A stretch of DNA of 64,000 nucleotides. It comes from 2-02-FULL-55-14 sp964534125. GTDB lineage: Bacteria; Bacteroidota; Ignavibacteria; UBA10030. Positions within the stretch are counted from its first letter, which is position 1; the number at the start of each line of letters is the position of its first letter. Shown piece by piece: positions 7,439 through 15,957 of the stretch. The notes beneath the pieces were generated by a model. The model was not told where the DNA came from and did no database searches. It saw only the letters and a program-made list of their open reading frames with translations. The position numbers and the translations under genes are program-made. The DNA lies in assembly GCA_964534125.1 (NCBI GenBank), contig CAZHOJ010000004.1:124001-188000 (forward strand), in the 5' to 3' direction.

Positions 7439-8842
7439 TCACTTCTCCCGTATCCGGATGTTCCCCGATTTCGCCTCGATGTTCATCGTTCCCTTCCCGG
7501 TCCCTGTCTTGCCGAGCGCGAGCGCTCCCGATCCCATCGTCTCGACCTGAACCGGGAGGTCGGATGTGATCGACCCGTACTCCGCTTTCAGTCTGACCTC
7601 GGCATCAAGCCCCTTCGGGATGGTCAGATTCACATCGGCATACTCGTTCACGATCACCACCCGCTCCGGCGTTCTGGCCAATCCGACGTCCACACCTCCG
7701 CTCTTGTTCTCGATGAGAACCCTGTCCGATGAGAGCTGCTGAAGGGTAAGGCGCGAGTACTCCGTGCGGGATGTCCAGTTCCCCTTCACGTTGCTGGCCC
7801 GCACGTTGCCGCTCTTTGTGCTGAGATCCACATCGCCGTCGATGTCCGTGAGATCGATGTTCGTGTAGGGGCTCCGGATTTCGACGCTTGCCGCTATAGC
7901 CTTCATGGATATCTTCCCGGATTGGCCTGTGATGGTGACCTTCCGGCTAGGCATCCCTTTGACATCCTGGACGTCGACGGTCGAATAGGGGGCATCGATC
8001 TCCAGCGCCCTGACGGAGGAGACCCTGACAGATCCGCTCTTGCTCGTCAGCGAGACGGAGCCGGACACTTCCTCGACGACAATGTTGGAGTAGGGAGCAT
8101 CGATGACCACATCAGAGCCGACCTGCAGCAGCGTGACCGAGCCGCTCTGCGATTCGATATCGACCGAGCCCGTCACCTTCTCGGCCGTCACGGTCGCGTA
8201 CCGTGCAGTAACGTCAAGCGTGCCATTGAAGTTCGTGACATCGACCTTCCCGCTTTGGTTGTGGAGGGTCAGGTGGCCTCCGCTCTCTACGATGGAAGTG
8301 GTCCCGTAATTGTTCTGGATGGTTGCGAGCTGGGCACATGATCGGACATCGACAAGGCTGCTCCGGCTTTCGATCTCAACAGGACCTCCCAGACCCTCGA
8401 CGTCCAGCTTCCCATATCTCGCATCCGCAAAGAAAGCGTTCTCCTTCGGAAGGAAGACCTCGCCGCGGATCTCCTTCTTCGCGTACGTGTTGAACCGGAG
8501 TTTGAAGAGATTTCTGAACGTCAACCCGATATCGATCGACGGCTGATGGAGGGTGAAGACAACGCTTCCGGGCGAAGAATCCTGCTCCAACCGCACCTCC
8601 TGGATGTACTCGGTCTCGGCCGATTCGCTCGACATCTCGATGCCGATGCTGAGCCTCACCTCTGCACGAGGCTGGTCCCATGTGCGAACAACGAGGTCCG
8701 CACCTCTGAATCCCTCGAGCCGGATGGCTTGCTCAGATGTGACGCCGGCCCATGCTGTGAGATCTTTTGTCTTTTGCGCAGCGGCACATGTCGCGAGCAG
8801 CACCGTCGCGATGATTACGAACGTGATCCTGTTCCGTTTCAT
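7439..8842 (-). CDS. DUF4097-family beta-repeat protein, secreted
   Basis: The product has 467 aa. The start is fixed by AAGGAG 7-12 bases upstream. A signal peptide (MKRNRITFVIIATVLLATCA) leads into a long run of short beta repeats such as SGSVTLLQVGSDVVIDAPYS and SGSVRVSSVRALEIDAPYS, with the recurrent pattern S-G-(S/K/N)-V/I. This is the DUF4097 fold, a right-handed beta helix, found in periplasmic or surface proteins and often near sigma/anti-sigma genes. It lies after an ECF sigma factor and a one-helix membrane protein on the same strand, 69 bases downstream, and probably belongs to that operon. Its ligand is unknown. Confidence 0.8.
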   Translation of the reverse strand: MKRNRITFVIIATVLLATCAAAQKTKDLTAWAGVTSEQAIRLEGFRGADLVVRTWDQPRAEVRLSIGIEMSSESAETEYIQEVRLEQDSSPGSVVFTLHQPSIDIGLTFRNLFKLRFNTYAKKEIRGEVFLPKENAFFADARYGKLDVEGLGGPVEIESRSSLVDVRSCAQLATIQNNYGTTSIVESGGHLTLHNQSGKVDVTNFNGTLDVTARYATVTAEKVTGSVDIESQSGSVTLLQVGSDVVIDAPYSNIVVEEVSGSVSLTSKSGSVRVSSVRALEIDAPYSTVDVQDVKGMPSRKVTITGQSGKISMKAIAASVEIRSPYTNIDLTDIDGDVDLSTKSGNVRASNVKGNWTSRTEYSRLTLQQLSSDRVLIENKSGGVDVGLARTPERVVIVNEYADVNLTIPKGLDAEVRLKAEYGSITSDLPVQVETMGSGALALGKTGTGKGTMNIEAKSGNIRIREK

Positions 8843-8911
8843 TTCAACACTCCTTTGTGTGTCCGTTGGCTGTCAGTGTGCAGTCTCTCTGCTGTTCAGT
8901 CATCATAGCCT

Positions 8912-9406
8912 TTACAGCACTATGTCCCCCTGCTCGACCATGACCTGCAGGAGCGCGAGCTTTTTGGAATACAGTTCCCTGAGCCGCGACCGGAGGAGCG
9001 GCGAAATATCGTTCGGATCGGTCTCGGACCTCAGTGCGCTAATTGCCGTTTCGAGCACCTCCAGTTGTTCCCTGCGTGATGCGGCCAGGTCGCCGGAAGA
9101 TCTTCCGTCGTACCGTACCGCCACCCGCTCAAACTCGTTGATGGCACCCTGGTATGCCCGGTCGATCTGGATCGCAGCCGGCTGGGCGGTCTCGATGGCG
9201 TGCCGGACAGTCGTGTATACACCGACCGACGCAAACATGAGGACTATAGCGGCAGCCATGCCAAATGCGAAGCTCCGCCGTTCGACCCCCTGAAGGAACG
9301 AGTGATGTGATGTTCTCTGAGAGGATCGGATCCGCTCCCACATTGTGCGCTTTTCGCCGCGCGTTGGGTGTTCACGGTCCGCATAGAAATCGTCTGGTGA
9401 GATCAT
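8912..9406 (-). CDS. One-helix membrane protein co-encoded with ECF sigma factor (possible anti-sigma partner)
   Basis: The product has 164 aa from the ATG at 9406, which overlaps the stop of the sigma factor gene by 4 bases (ATGA). A longer in-frame start at 9430 would overlap more and is less likely. It has a ~45-residue cytoplasmic N-terminus, one membrane helix (FAFGMAAAIVLMFASVGVY) and an outer helical, probably coiled-coil domain (~residues 75-164). Position and topology are those of anti-sigma factors, but no zinc-binding HxxxCxxC motif is present, so this role is inferred from context alone. Confidence 0.65.
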   Translation of the reverse strand: MISPDDFYADREHPTRGEKRTMWERIRSSQRTSHHSFLQGVERRSFAFGMAAAIVLMFASVGVYTTVRHAIETAQPAAIQIDRAYQGAINEFERVAVRYDGRSSGDLAASRREQLEVLETAISALRSETDPNDISPLLRSRLRELYSKKLALLQVMVEQGDIVL

Positions 9407-9954
9407 TGTGCTCGTCGCTCCTTTTCCCACTGGCCCCTCAGGTGACTGCGTACCCGGGTCAGGAGAGTGCGTGAATGACTTTCCGAGATGTCGAGGATCT
9501 CCGCGATCTCTGCATGGGAAAAACCCTCGACCTCATGCAGCATAAAGACGCTCTGCTTCGTCGTGTCCAGCGTGTGCAGCCAGTCGTGCATTGTGTGTTC
9601 CCAAAGGAACTCATCTGCCGGTTGAGCAACGGGATCGGTCGTTGTCGGTGCCTCCGACGCGAGCTCGACGATCTTCATCCGCCGTCTGTCCGTATGCATT
9701 TCATTAATGCCGATGCGGAACAGCCACGTCGCGAACGATGACCGTCCGTCGAACTGGCCGAGACGCTCGAAGGCACGGATGAAGGCACGCTGCACCCAGT
9801 CCTGTGCTTCCGACCGGTCCATGCTGAATCGCTGGAGGAACCGGAAGATCGCATCGACATGGGAGTCGTACAACGACCGGAACGCCCGTTGGTCCCCGGA
9901 CCTTGCCGCCTGCACCAGGGCCTGCTCGTCAGAACGTCTCGTGGATCGGTCCAT
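9403..9954 (-). CDS. RNA polymerase sigma factor, ECF (sigma-70) family
   Basis: The product has 183 aa. Region 2 is clear at ~residues 25-95 (FRSLYDSHVDAIFRFLQRF, DWVQRAFIRAFERLGQFDG, FATWLFRIGINEMHTDRRR). Region 4 is at ~125-178 (VFMLHEVEGFSHAEIAEIL, SESHSRTLLTRVRSHLR). This is the two-domain ECF type, which directs RNA polymerase to a small set of promoters, usually in an envelope or stress response. It begins an operon: sigma factor, membrane protein (4-base overlap), DUF4097 protein. The genes probably sense and respond to something at the envelope. Confidence 0.9.
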   Translation of the reverse strand: MDRSTRRSDEQALVQAARSGDQRAFRSLYDSHVDAIFRFLQRFSMDRSEAQDWVQRAFIRAFERLGQFDGRSSFATWLFRIGINEMHTDRRRMKIVELASEAPTTTDPVAQPADEFLWEHTMHDWLHTLDTTKQSVFMLHEVEGFSHAEIAEILDISESHSRTLLTRVRSHLRGQWEKERRAQ

Positions 9955-10116
9955 TAGTAGTTAGACGTGTTGAATGCGATGAACGCTACAGTTGTAAAGG
10001 ATTTCAGGGTCATCGCTCCAAAGATTCTCATTTTTCTCCGTACTCCGTACTGAGCACTGCCGACTGTCCCTTCGACCCCTCTTCCTTTTCTCCCAAAATA
10101 CCCGTAGTTCACGGTC

Positions 10117-10713
10117 ATGGTGTGGGATGAAAGATACGATACGTCAGAGTATGTCTACGGCACGGAACCGAACTCGTTCCTCGCCGAGCACTGGCATACG
10201 ATAACCGGCACGAAGGTCCTCTCCCTGGCCGAGGGGGAAGGAAGGAATGCCGTGTTTCTGGCGGAAAAAGGATTCTCTGTCACCGCCGTCGATAGCTCTG
10301 CCGTTGGGCTCCGGAAGGCGAAGCACCTTGCCGGACAGCGCAACGTGACGATCGAGACCGTTGTGCACGACCTGTACACATATCAGATCCCCGAGGCTTC
10401 CTGGGATGGGATCGTGTCTATTTTCTGCCACATTCCCAAAGCTGTTCGTCGTGACGTTTGCGCTCGTGTCGTTCGCGGGCTCAGGCCGGGCGGGGCCCTG
10501 CTGCTCGAGTCCTATACGCCGAAACAGATCGCGTATGACACCGGGGGGCCGAAGAGCGAGGACCTCCTCACGACTTTGGATGAGCTCCGCGACGATCTGC
10601 ATGGGCTCACAGTGGAACATGGTGTGGAGATCGAGCGGGATGTGGTGGAGGGTCGGCTGCACACCGGCCGTGCGGCGGTCGTCCAGGTCATCGCGCGGAA
10701 AGGGAAGGCATGA
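10117..10713 (+). CDS. Class I SAM-dependent methyltransferase
   Basis: The product has 198 aa. It starts with MVWDERYDTSEYVYGTEPN, typical of TehB/thiopurine-type methyltransferases. Motif I is VLSLAEGEGRNAVFLAEKG (~34-52), a variant of the usual E/DxGxGxG. The acidic end of beta 2 is VTAVDSS, and RGLRPGGALLLES is the motif before beta 5. The substrate is not known; relatives act on tellurite or small thiols. The next gene overlaps its stop by 4 bases, so the two are co-transcribed. Confidence 0.8.
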   Translation: MVWDERYDTSEYVYGTEPNSFLAEHWHTITGTKVLSLAEGEGRNAVFLAEKGFSVTAVDSSAVGLRKAKHLAGQRNVTIETVVHDLYTYQIPEASWDGIVSIFCHIPKAVRRDVCARVVRGLRPGGALLLESYTPKQIAYDTGGPKSEDLLTTLDELRDDLHGLTVEHGVEIERDVVEGRLHTGRAAVVQVIARKGKA

Positions 10714-11819
10714 AGGGCATCGAACAATTGATGCGCCGCCGCAAGCTGGCCAACCGGCTCTCCCGGTGGGTGGCACTCCTGTTCTTCGTGCTCGGCACCT
10801 TCTTCTACGCCATCGATTCTGACGTTGCGAAGTTCCTTCTCCCCATCCGGTCCATCGCGCTGTTCGGTCTTTTGATATCGGGAGTGCTGTACATTATCCA
10901 GTTCGTCGAGTTCCGGCGGTTCCGCGACCATCCTCCCATCGTCGTCGTCACCGGCATCGCGCTCTCGTTCATGCTGGCCGGGTATGTCTACCTTCGGGAG
11001 TTCGCCTCCTATCGGGAGGTGGAGGTCGAGTTCACGAGTCGCGGGACCGAGCTGGTTGGGACGCTCTATCTTCCCGCCGACGAGGGAGTGTATCCTGCGG
11101 CTGTGCTCGCTCAGGGATCCGTGAAGGCTCCGCGTCGGCTGTATCATGTCTGGGCAGATATGCTGGTCCGGGAGGGGATCGCAGTGTTCAGCTTTGACAA
11201 GAGAGGGACGGGCGATTCCGGCGGCGAGTACGTCCTTCACGACAGCGGGAACGGCAGCGGCCTAGAGCTGCTTGCTGCCGACGTCGGGAATGCTGTACGC
11301 GTGACCCAGTCGCACCCGGAGATCGACCCGTCGGCGGTCGGCATCATCGGTGTGAGCATGGGAGGGTGGACCGCCCCCATGGCGGCGGATGCGCTGGACG
11401 ATGCGGCCTTCATGGTGATGCTCTCCGGGCCGACGGTCTCGGTAGGCGAGGAGAACTACTTCAACGAGCTGATGGGGCCGAATGACCGGGAAGGGGGATT
11501 GACGATGGATTCGGTCACCGCCCGTGTTGCACAGAGGCAACCGTCCGGCTTCGATCCGAGGGGGGTCCTGCAACGCCTGGATGTGCCGGCGTTGTGGATC
11601 TTTGGGACCGGAGACCTTTCCATCCCCGTGCCGAAGAGCAAGGCCGTGCTCGACACGCTCATTGGTACCTTCGAACGGCCATATATCTATCGGACCTACG
11701 CGAACGCGAACCATCTTCTTGTCCTCCCCGACTGGCCGTTCGATTTTCCGGAAGGGTTGAAGGATAACATCGTCACATTTATCATGACATCTGTCGGCCG
11801 GGAAGACCAGACCCGCTGA
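10710..11819 (+). CDS. Alpha/beta hydrolase with N-terminal membrane helices
   Basis: The product has 369 aa and overlaps the methyltransferase stop by 4 bases. Three membrane helices (residues ~18-100: WVALLFFVLGTFFYAID, SIALFGLLISGVLYIIQ, VTGIALSFMLAGYVYL) precede an alpha/beta hydrolase domain. The nucleophile elbow is IGVSMGGWTAPMA (Ser ~ residue 215). The acid is probably in GTGDLSIPVPKS (~299) and the base in NANHLLVL (~333). The DKRGTGDSGG segment is the usual loop after beta 4. The domain resembles acyl-CoA/bile-acid hydrolase-type serine esterases. The catalytic part most likely faces the periplasm. The natural substrate is unknown. Confidence 0.8.
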   Translation: MKGIEQLMRRRKLANRLSRWVALLFFVLGTFFYAIDSDVAKFLLPIRSIALFGLLISGVLYIIQFVEFRRFRDHPPIVVVTGIALSFMLAGYVYLREFASYREVEVEFTSRGTELVGTLYLPADEGVYPAAVLAQGSVKAPRRLYHVWADMLVREGIAVFSFDKRGTGDSGGEYVLHDSGNGSGLELLAADVGNAVRVTQSHPEIDPSAVGIIGVSMGGWTAPMAADALDDAAFMVMLSGPTVSVGEENYFNELMGPNDREGGLTMDSVTARVAQRQPSGFDPRGVLQRLDVPALWIFGTGDLSIPVPKSKAVLDTLIGTFERPYIYRTYANANHLLVLPDWPFDFPEGLKDNIVTFIMTSVGREDQTR

Positions 11820-11823
11820 GTGT

Positions 11824-12705
11824 ATGAAGACCTTTCTGAGATCGTTCATATCGGCCCTCTTCATCCTGCCGGGAAGTGTATCCGGACAATCATCCGGACA
11901 GGCCGGGAGTCCACTACCGCTGAAGGTGATGACGTTCAACATTCGGTACGGAACGGCTCCGGACGGTGAGAATGGATGGAAGATGAGGAAGGACCTGGTC
12001 GTCAGGACCATTCGCGCATTCGATCCTGACATCCTTGGCCTGCAGGAAGCCCTCCGATTTCAGCTGGATGAGATCGGCACGGCGCTGCCTGGCTACACCG
12101 AGATCGGCGTGGGGAGGGATGACGGAAAGCAGGCAGGGGAGTACGCTGCTCTCCTTGTGCGGAGCGACAGGTTCATCGTGGCGGACGGAGGGACCTACTG
12201 GCTCTCCGATATGCCCGAAGAGCCGGGCTCTGTGAGCTGGGGGAACACCATTCCTCGCATCTGCACATGGGCAGCCGTGCTGGACCGCAGCCGGAACATG
12301 TTACTCTACGTGTTCAACACCCATTGGGACCACGAGTCGCAGGAGTCCCGGGAGCAGAGCGCCGGTCTGTTGCTCGAAAGCATCGGTCACTTCACGGACA
12401 TCGGCGACCCGGTGGTGGTCATGGGGGATCTCAATGCCGGGGAAAAGAACCCTGCATTCCTTCGGCTTGTAACGGATGAACGCATGCCGCTGACGGACGT
12501 GTACAGAACACTGCATCCGAAAGAAAAGAATGTTGCGACGTACCACGCGTTCAAAGGCACCACGACAGGCGAAAAGATCGATGCGATACTCGTTTCACGC
12601 GAACTGAAGGTCAGATCATCGGAGATCGTCCGGACCAGCTTCGGGGGGAGATACCCTTCGGATCATTTCCCGGTCACTGCAGTCCTCACCATTGAAGGAG
12701 AATGA
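11824..12705 (+). CDS. Secreted endonuclease/exonuclease/phosphatase family protein
   Basis: The product has 293 aa with a signal peptide (MKTFLRSFISALFILPGSVS). The domain carries the family's metal and catalytic motifs: MTFNIRYGT (Asn), LGLQEAL (Glu), FNTHWDH (His), VMGDLNA (Asp/Asn) and SDHFPV (terminal Asp-His). Members hydrolyse phosphodiesters in nucleic acids, inositol phosphates or sphingomyelin; this ~270-residue secreted form is common in Bacteroidetes. The gene lies 4 bases after the hydrolase and 2 bases before the next start, so the run 10117-13628 looks like one operon. Confidence 0.85.
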   Translation: MKTFLRSFISALFILPGSVSGQSSGQAGSPLPLKVMTFNIRYGTAPDGENGWKMRKDLVVRTIRAFDPDILGLQEALRFQLDEIGTALPGYTEIGVGRDDGKQAGEYAALLVRSDRFIVADGGTYWLSDMPEEPGSVSWGNTIPRICTWAAVLDRSRNMLLYVFNTHWDHESQESREQSAGLLLESIGHFTDIGDPVVVMGDLNAGEKNPAFLRLVTDERMPLTDVYRTLHPKEKNVATYHAFKGTTTGEKIDAILVSRELKVRSSEIVRTSFGGRYPSDHFPVTAVLTIEGE

Positions 12706-12707
12706 AT

Positions 12708-13628
12708 ATGCGTTCCATGCTGACAGTCGCCATCGTGCTGCTGATCGCAGGATGTTCGCCTGGTCCAGAGTCGTGGACCCCTTCGGACAGCGACCTGGTG
12801 TTCGCCTCGAGGCGCGACGGGAACAGCGATATCTATCTTCTTCGTGCCGGCGATTCCGTGTGGACGAAACTGACGGACGATCCGGCCCCCGAGAACTGGC
12901 CCGTTTGGTCGCCCGACGGGAAGAAGATCGCGTACCAGAAATGGGTGGACGGCAAGCTCGATGTGTGGGTGATGGATGCCGATGGGGGGAACCAGACGCG
13001 GCTGACGGAAGAGCCCGACCACGATTACATTCCCGCATGGACGCCGGATGGCACGTACATCACCTTCGGATCGTGGAGGACGGAGGAAGGGGACACCGGC
13101 CGGGCGAACCATATCTACATCATGAACACCGATGGGTCGGACCAAAGAAGGTTCCTTCAGGACTCACCCGGAACATCGACGTCCCCTTCGTGGTCTCCGG
13201 ATGGGTCGATGTTCGCGATGAACATGAGTGTCGGGAACGACCGGACCGAGATCTTTCTGTTCGACAAGGATGGGAACAAGCTCCGCCAGGTGACGGAGGG
13301 AGACACTACCTACTTCGGCTCCCCCGAGTTCTCCCCCGACGGGAGTTCGATCGTCTACTATGCGGACAATGGTGCGACTTCGAAGCTCGTGATCGCCGAC
13401 CTGAACGGAGCGGTCACGCAGGAACTTCTGACGGAAGGCCAGAACTGGTACGGGCGCTGGTCTCCGGACGGGAACTGGATAGTCTATACGGCAGCGGTGC
13501 CTGGTACGGACCAGAAGGACCTGGATATCATGGCGGTCGACATCCGCGATCCGTCGGGATCAGTGCTCCTGGCAGGCGGCCCGACTCGGGAAGCAGAGGG
13601 TTCATGGAAACCAGGGAGGGAGGAATAG
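12708..13628 (+). CDS. TolB-like beta-propeller (PD40/WD40-like) lipoprotein
   Basis: The product has 306 aa. The ATG at 12708 is chosen over that at 12702 because AAGGAG (12695-12700) is then 7 bases away. The N-terminus MRSMLTVAIVLLIAGCSPG ends in a lipobox, so the protein is probably lipid-anchored. It consists of six or so PD40 blades with the repeated W-SPDG / FSPDG motif (WSPDGKKIAYQ, WTPDGTYITFG, WSPDGSMFAMN, FSPDGSSIVYY, WSPDGNWIVYT). Such propellers resemble the TolB C-terminal domain and DPP-IV propellers and bind partner proteins; no catalytic domain follows. Confidence 0.85.
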   Translation: MRSMLTVAIVLLIAGCSPGPESWTPSDSDLVFASRRDGNSDIYLLRAGDSVWTKLTDDPAPENWPVWSPDGKKIAYQKWVDGKLDVWVMDADGGNQTRLTEEPDHDYIPAWTPDGTYITFGSWRTEEGDTGRANHIYIMNTDGSDQRRFLQDSPGTSTSPSWSPDGSMFAMNMSVGNDRTEIFLFDKDGNKLRQVTEGDTTYFGSPEFSPDGSSIVYYADNGATSKLVIADLNGAVTQELLTEGQNWYGRWSPDGNWIVYTAAVPGTDQKDLDIMAVDIRDPSGSVLLAGGPTREAEGSWKPGREE

Positions 13629-13639
13629 ACGAACCGACT

Positions 13640-13690
13640 GTCTGCCCACTAACTACTGACTACTGAATACTGCCTACTGAATACTGACCT
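13640..13690. repeat. CTACTGA-type degenerate direct repeat
   Basis: ACTAACTACTGACTACTGAA is followed by TACTGCCTACTGAATACTGA. It is the reverse-orientation form of the CAGTA repeats found after other genes in the window. Confidence 0.55.
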
Positions 13691-13730
13691 CTCACCCCTG
13701 TCCTCTCCCGAATTCCATAGAGCCCCTCGC

Positions 13731-14318
13731 ATGCATGTCCTTCAGGTGCTTCGTCATGACGACATGCTTTCCTTCATCCGCCGGTACTACTTCTTCGAGA
13801 TAAGCTGGGTGCTTCTCGGGCACTATCTCATCACGGTCCTCTTCCTCGGATTGTGGGTCCGGACCGGCATCGATGCCGGGTATGGCATCGGGGAATGGGT
13901 CGGGGCCTTCGGTTGGGCGGTCGTTGTCTTCATTGTGCTCATACCACTGCATGAGATGGTCCACGGGGCGGTCTACTGGGCCCTGGGGGCGAAAGATATT
14001 CGGTTCCATGTGTCCTTCAGGAACGCCTATGCCTATGCCATCGCGCATCGGCACGTCGTAAGCGGCAGGCAGATGGTATGGCTGGCAGTTGCGCCGTTCA
14101 TCGTCGTCACGGCATTCCTGGCGGCAATACTGAGCATCCTCCCCGGTCAGGCGTTTGTCATAGTAGCGGCTCTCCTGCTGCATACGATCGGCTGTGCAGG
14201 TGACTGGGCGATGATGAACTATGTGTGGTCAGTGCGACGCACCGAGCTATATGTGTATGACGATGCCGACGAAGGAGTGACGTGTTTTGTGACACCGTCC
14301 GTTGATGAACGATCATAG
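13731..14318 (+). CDS. DUF3267-type membrane protein with HExxH motif
   Basis: The product has 195 aa. Four to five membrane helices are visible. The second contains PLHEMVHGAVYWALGAK (~70-86), an HExxH zinc-metalloprotease-like motif placed as in DUF3267 proteins, which are distantly like intramembrane (site-2) proteases. Helices VWLAVAPFIVVTAFLAAIL and AFVIVAALLLHTIGCAGDW follow; the second has His and Asp that could complete the metal site. Activity has not been shown for the family as far as I know. The gene stands alone between repeat-bearing spacers. Confidence 0.75.
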   Translation: MHVLQVLRHDDMLSFIRRYYFFEISWVLLGHYLITVLFLGLWVRTGIDAGYGIGEWVGAFGWAVVVFIVLIPLHEMVHGAVYWALGAKDIRFHVSFRNAYAYAIAHRHVVSGRQMVWLAVAPFIVVTAFLAAILSILPGQAFVIVAALLLHTIGCAGDWAMMNYVWSVRRTELYVYDDADEGVTCFVTPSVDERS

Positions 14319-14437
14319 GACCGTCGGGGATCCCGTACATCCCCAATGGTACCGATGAGGCGTGCCATTTCGGCCATATTTCGTACATTATGAATGTTCT
14401 ATGCTGAACGATCCACCCATTAACCGGAGATACTACC

Positions 14438-14863
14438 ATGGATATGAAGACACTGGTAAAGAACCTCAACGAAGATCTGGCTGGTGAACTCAGTGCCATC
14501 ATACAGTACCTGACGTACGCCGCAAAGGCGAGCGGACCGTACCGCCCTCAGTTGGTGCAGTTCTACCTGGCCGAGGTCGCGGACGAGACAGGGCATGCTC
14601 AGTTCCTGTCCAACAAGATCGTCGCCCTCGGGGGCGAGCCGACCACCACGCCGCGGCCGGTGCCGCCGGCGAAGAACAACAAGGAGATGCTCCAGGCTGT
14701 TCTGGAGGCCGAGAAGCAGGCCGCGAAGGACTACATGGAGCGGGCCAAGCAGGCGGACGAGCTCGGAGAGAAGGGGCTCGCGGTGCAGTTGGAGGACATG
14801 GTCCGCGACGAGAGCGGCCATTCGGATGAGACGGCGCGGATCCTGAGGGACTGGCCACTGTGA
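14438..14863 (+). CDS. Ferritin-like di-iron domain protein
   Basis: The product has 141 aa, a four-helix bundle. Helix 1 holds LNEDLAGELSAIIQYL, helix 2 YLAEVADETGHAQFLSNKI (E..H ligands), helix 3 VLEAEKQAAKDYMERAKQA and helix 4 QLEDMVRDESGHSDETARI (E..H ligands). The two ExxH pairs and the extra Glu residues match the di-iron site of ferritin-like/bacterioferritin-type proteins. Length fits the short stand-alone family rather than full bacterioferritin. A role in iron storage or oxidative protection is likely. CCGGAG lies before the ATG. Confidence 0.8.
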   Translation: MDMKTLVKNLNEDLAGELSAIIQYLTYAAKASGPYRPQLVQFYLAEVADETGHAQFLSNKIVALGGEPTTTPRPVPPAKNNKEMLQAVLEAEKQAAKDYMERAKQADELGEKGLAVQLEDMVRDESGHSDETARILRDWPL

Positions 14864-14985
14864 GGCAGAGGCCACTGCGCAGTAAGCAGAAGGCAGCCGC
14901 AGAGGGCTTTCGACTTCGCTCATGAACAGTTCGTCCGGGGCTCCGAGCGAGTGAAGCGAGTCGAGGAGCAGATAGCAGACAGAAA
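14861..14985. repeat. CAGTAAGCAGAAGGCAG-type degenerate repeats
   Basis: A loose run of CAG-containing heptamers (GAGGCAGAGG, GCGCAGTAAGCAGAAGGCAG, GCAGATAGCAGACAG) follows the ferritin-like gene. It is the weakest of the CAGTA-family copies. Confidence 0.35.
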
Positions 14986-15087
14986 AGGGCAGGAGGGGAT
15001 CGATGAGCGGTCTCCGACTGCCCCTTCCGGCGAAGGAACATGCCGTTGGTGATATCCTTCCCCCATCCACATCGACCATCCTCCCCC

Positions 15088-15957
15088 ATGAATCACACCT
15101 CGTGTCTCTTCGTTTCTGATCTTCATGGCAGCAAGCACCGTTACAGTACGCTGGTTCGCGTGATCCGTGAGGAACGTCCTGCGGTAGTGTTCCTCGGCGG
15201 CGACCTCTATCCCTCGATGCTGCGTCAGGCAGGGGACGGATGGGACGACGATGGACGGTTCATTGAAAGCGCGCTCCTCCAGCCGTTGAAGCATGTGCAG
15301 AAAGAAAGTCCTGACGCGTTCCCCCGGGTGATGCTTATCCTCGGCAACGACGATGCCCGCGACAACGAAGAGGACCTGCGCGCAGGAGAGGAGGAAGGAG
15401 TGTGGGAATACATCCACGGACGGTCGGTGCAGGTGGGAAGGCACAGGGTGTTCGGGTACAACTATGTTCCGCCCACTCCGTTCATACTGAAGGACTGGGA
15501 GCGGTACGATGTGTCGCGCTTTGTCGATCCGGGGTGTGTGTCTCCGGAAGAGGGAAGACGCTCCGTGCCCATCCCGGAAAGCGAGGCACGGTACAGGACG
15601 ATCGCAGTGGACCTTGAAGAGATGACGAAGGGATGTGATTTCGGGTCGACTGTCCTTCTCTTCCACTCACCTCCCTATGGAACGGGGCTCGATACTGCTG
15701 CCCTCCACGGACGTTCCATCGATCACGTTCCGCTCGACCCGCATGTGGGAAGTATCGCTATCAGGCGCTTCCTGGAACGCCATCAGCCGCTCCTGTCGCT
15801 TCACGGCCACGTCCATGAGTCGTCCCGCCTGACGGGCATATGGAAGGAGGAGATCGGAGCGACGGTCTGCCTCAGTGCTGCCTGGGACGGGCCGGAGCTC
15901 GCCGTGGTCAGGTTCGATCTTTCTTCTCCGGCAGAGGCCACGCGGGAACTCCTGTAG
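15088..15957 (+). CDS. Metallophosphoesterase
   Basis: The product has 289 aa from the ATG at 15088. The calcineurin-like motifs are all present: FVSDLHGSKHR, FLGGDLY, LGNDDAR, LLFHSPPYGT and SLHGHVHESS, giving the two-metal site. It hydrolyses phosphomono- or diesters; the substrate is unknown. Its 3' end overlaps by 50 bases the 3' end of the convergent 1071-aa gene on the other strand, so both stop codons lie inside the partner gene. No terminator is visible between them. Confidence 0.85.
   Translation: MNHTSCLFVSDLHGSKHRYSTLVRVIREERPAVVFLGGDLYPSMLRQAGDGWDDDGRFIESALLQPLKHVQKESPDAFPRVMLILGNDDARDNEEDLRAGEEEGVWEYIHGRSVQVGRHRVFGYNYVPPTPFILKDWERYDVSRFVDPGCVSPEEGRRSVPIPESEARYRTIAVDLEEMTKGCDFGSTVLLFHSPPYGTGLDTAALHGRSIDHVPLDPHVGSIAIRRFLERHQPLLSLHGHVHESSRLTGIWKEEIGATVCLSAAWDGPELAVVRFDLSSPAEATRELL

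Noticed and set aside
12692..13666. 324-aa plus-strand frame over the TolB-like gene
   Set aside because: Out of frame with clear PD40 repeats and a lipobox; its product is Arg/Gly-rich and without domains.
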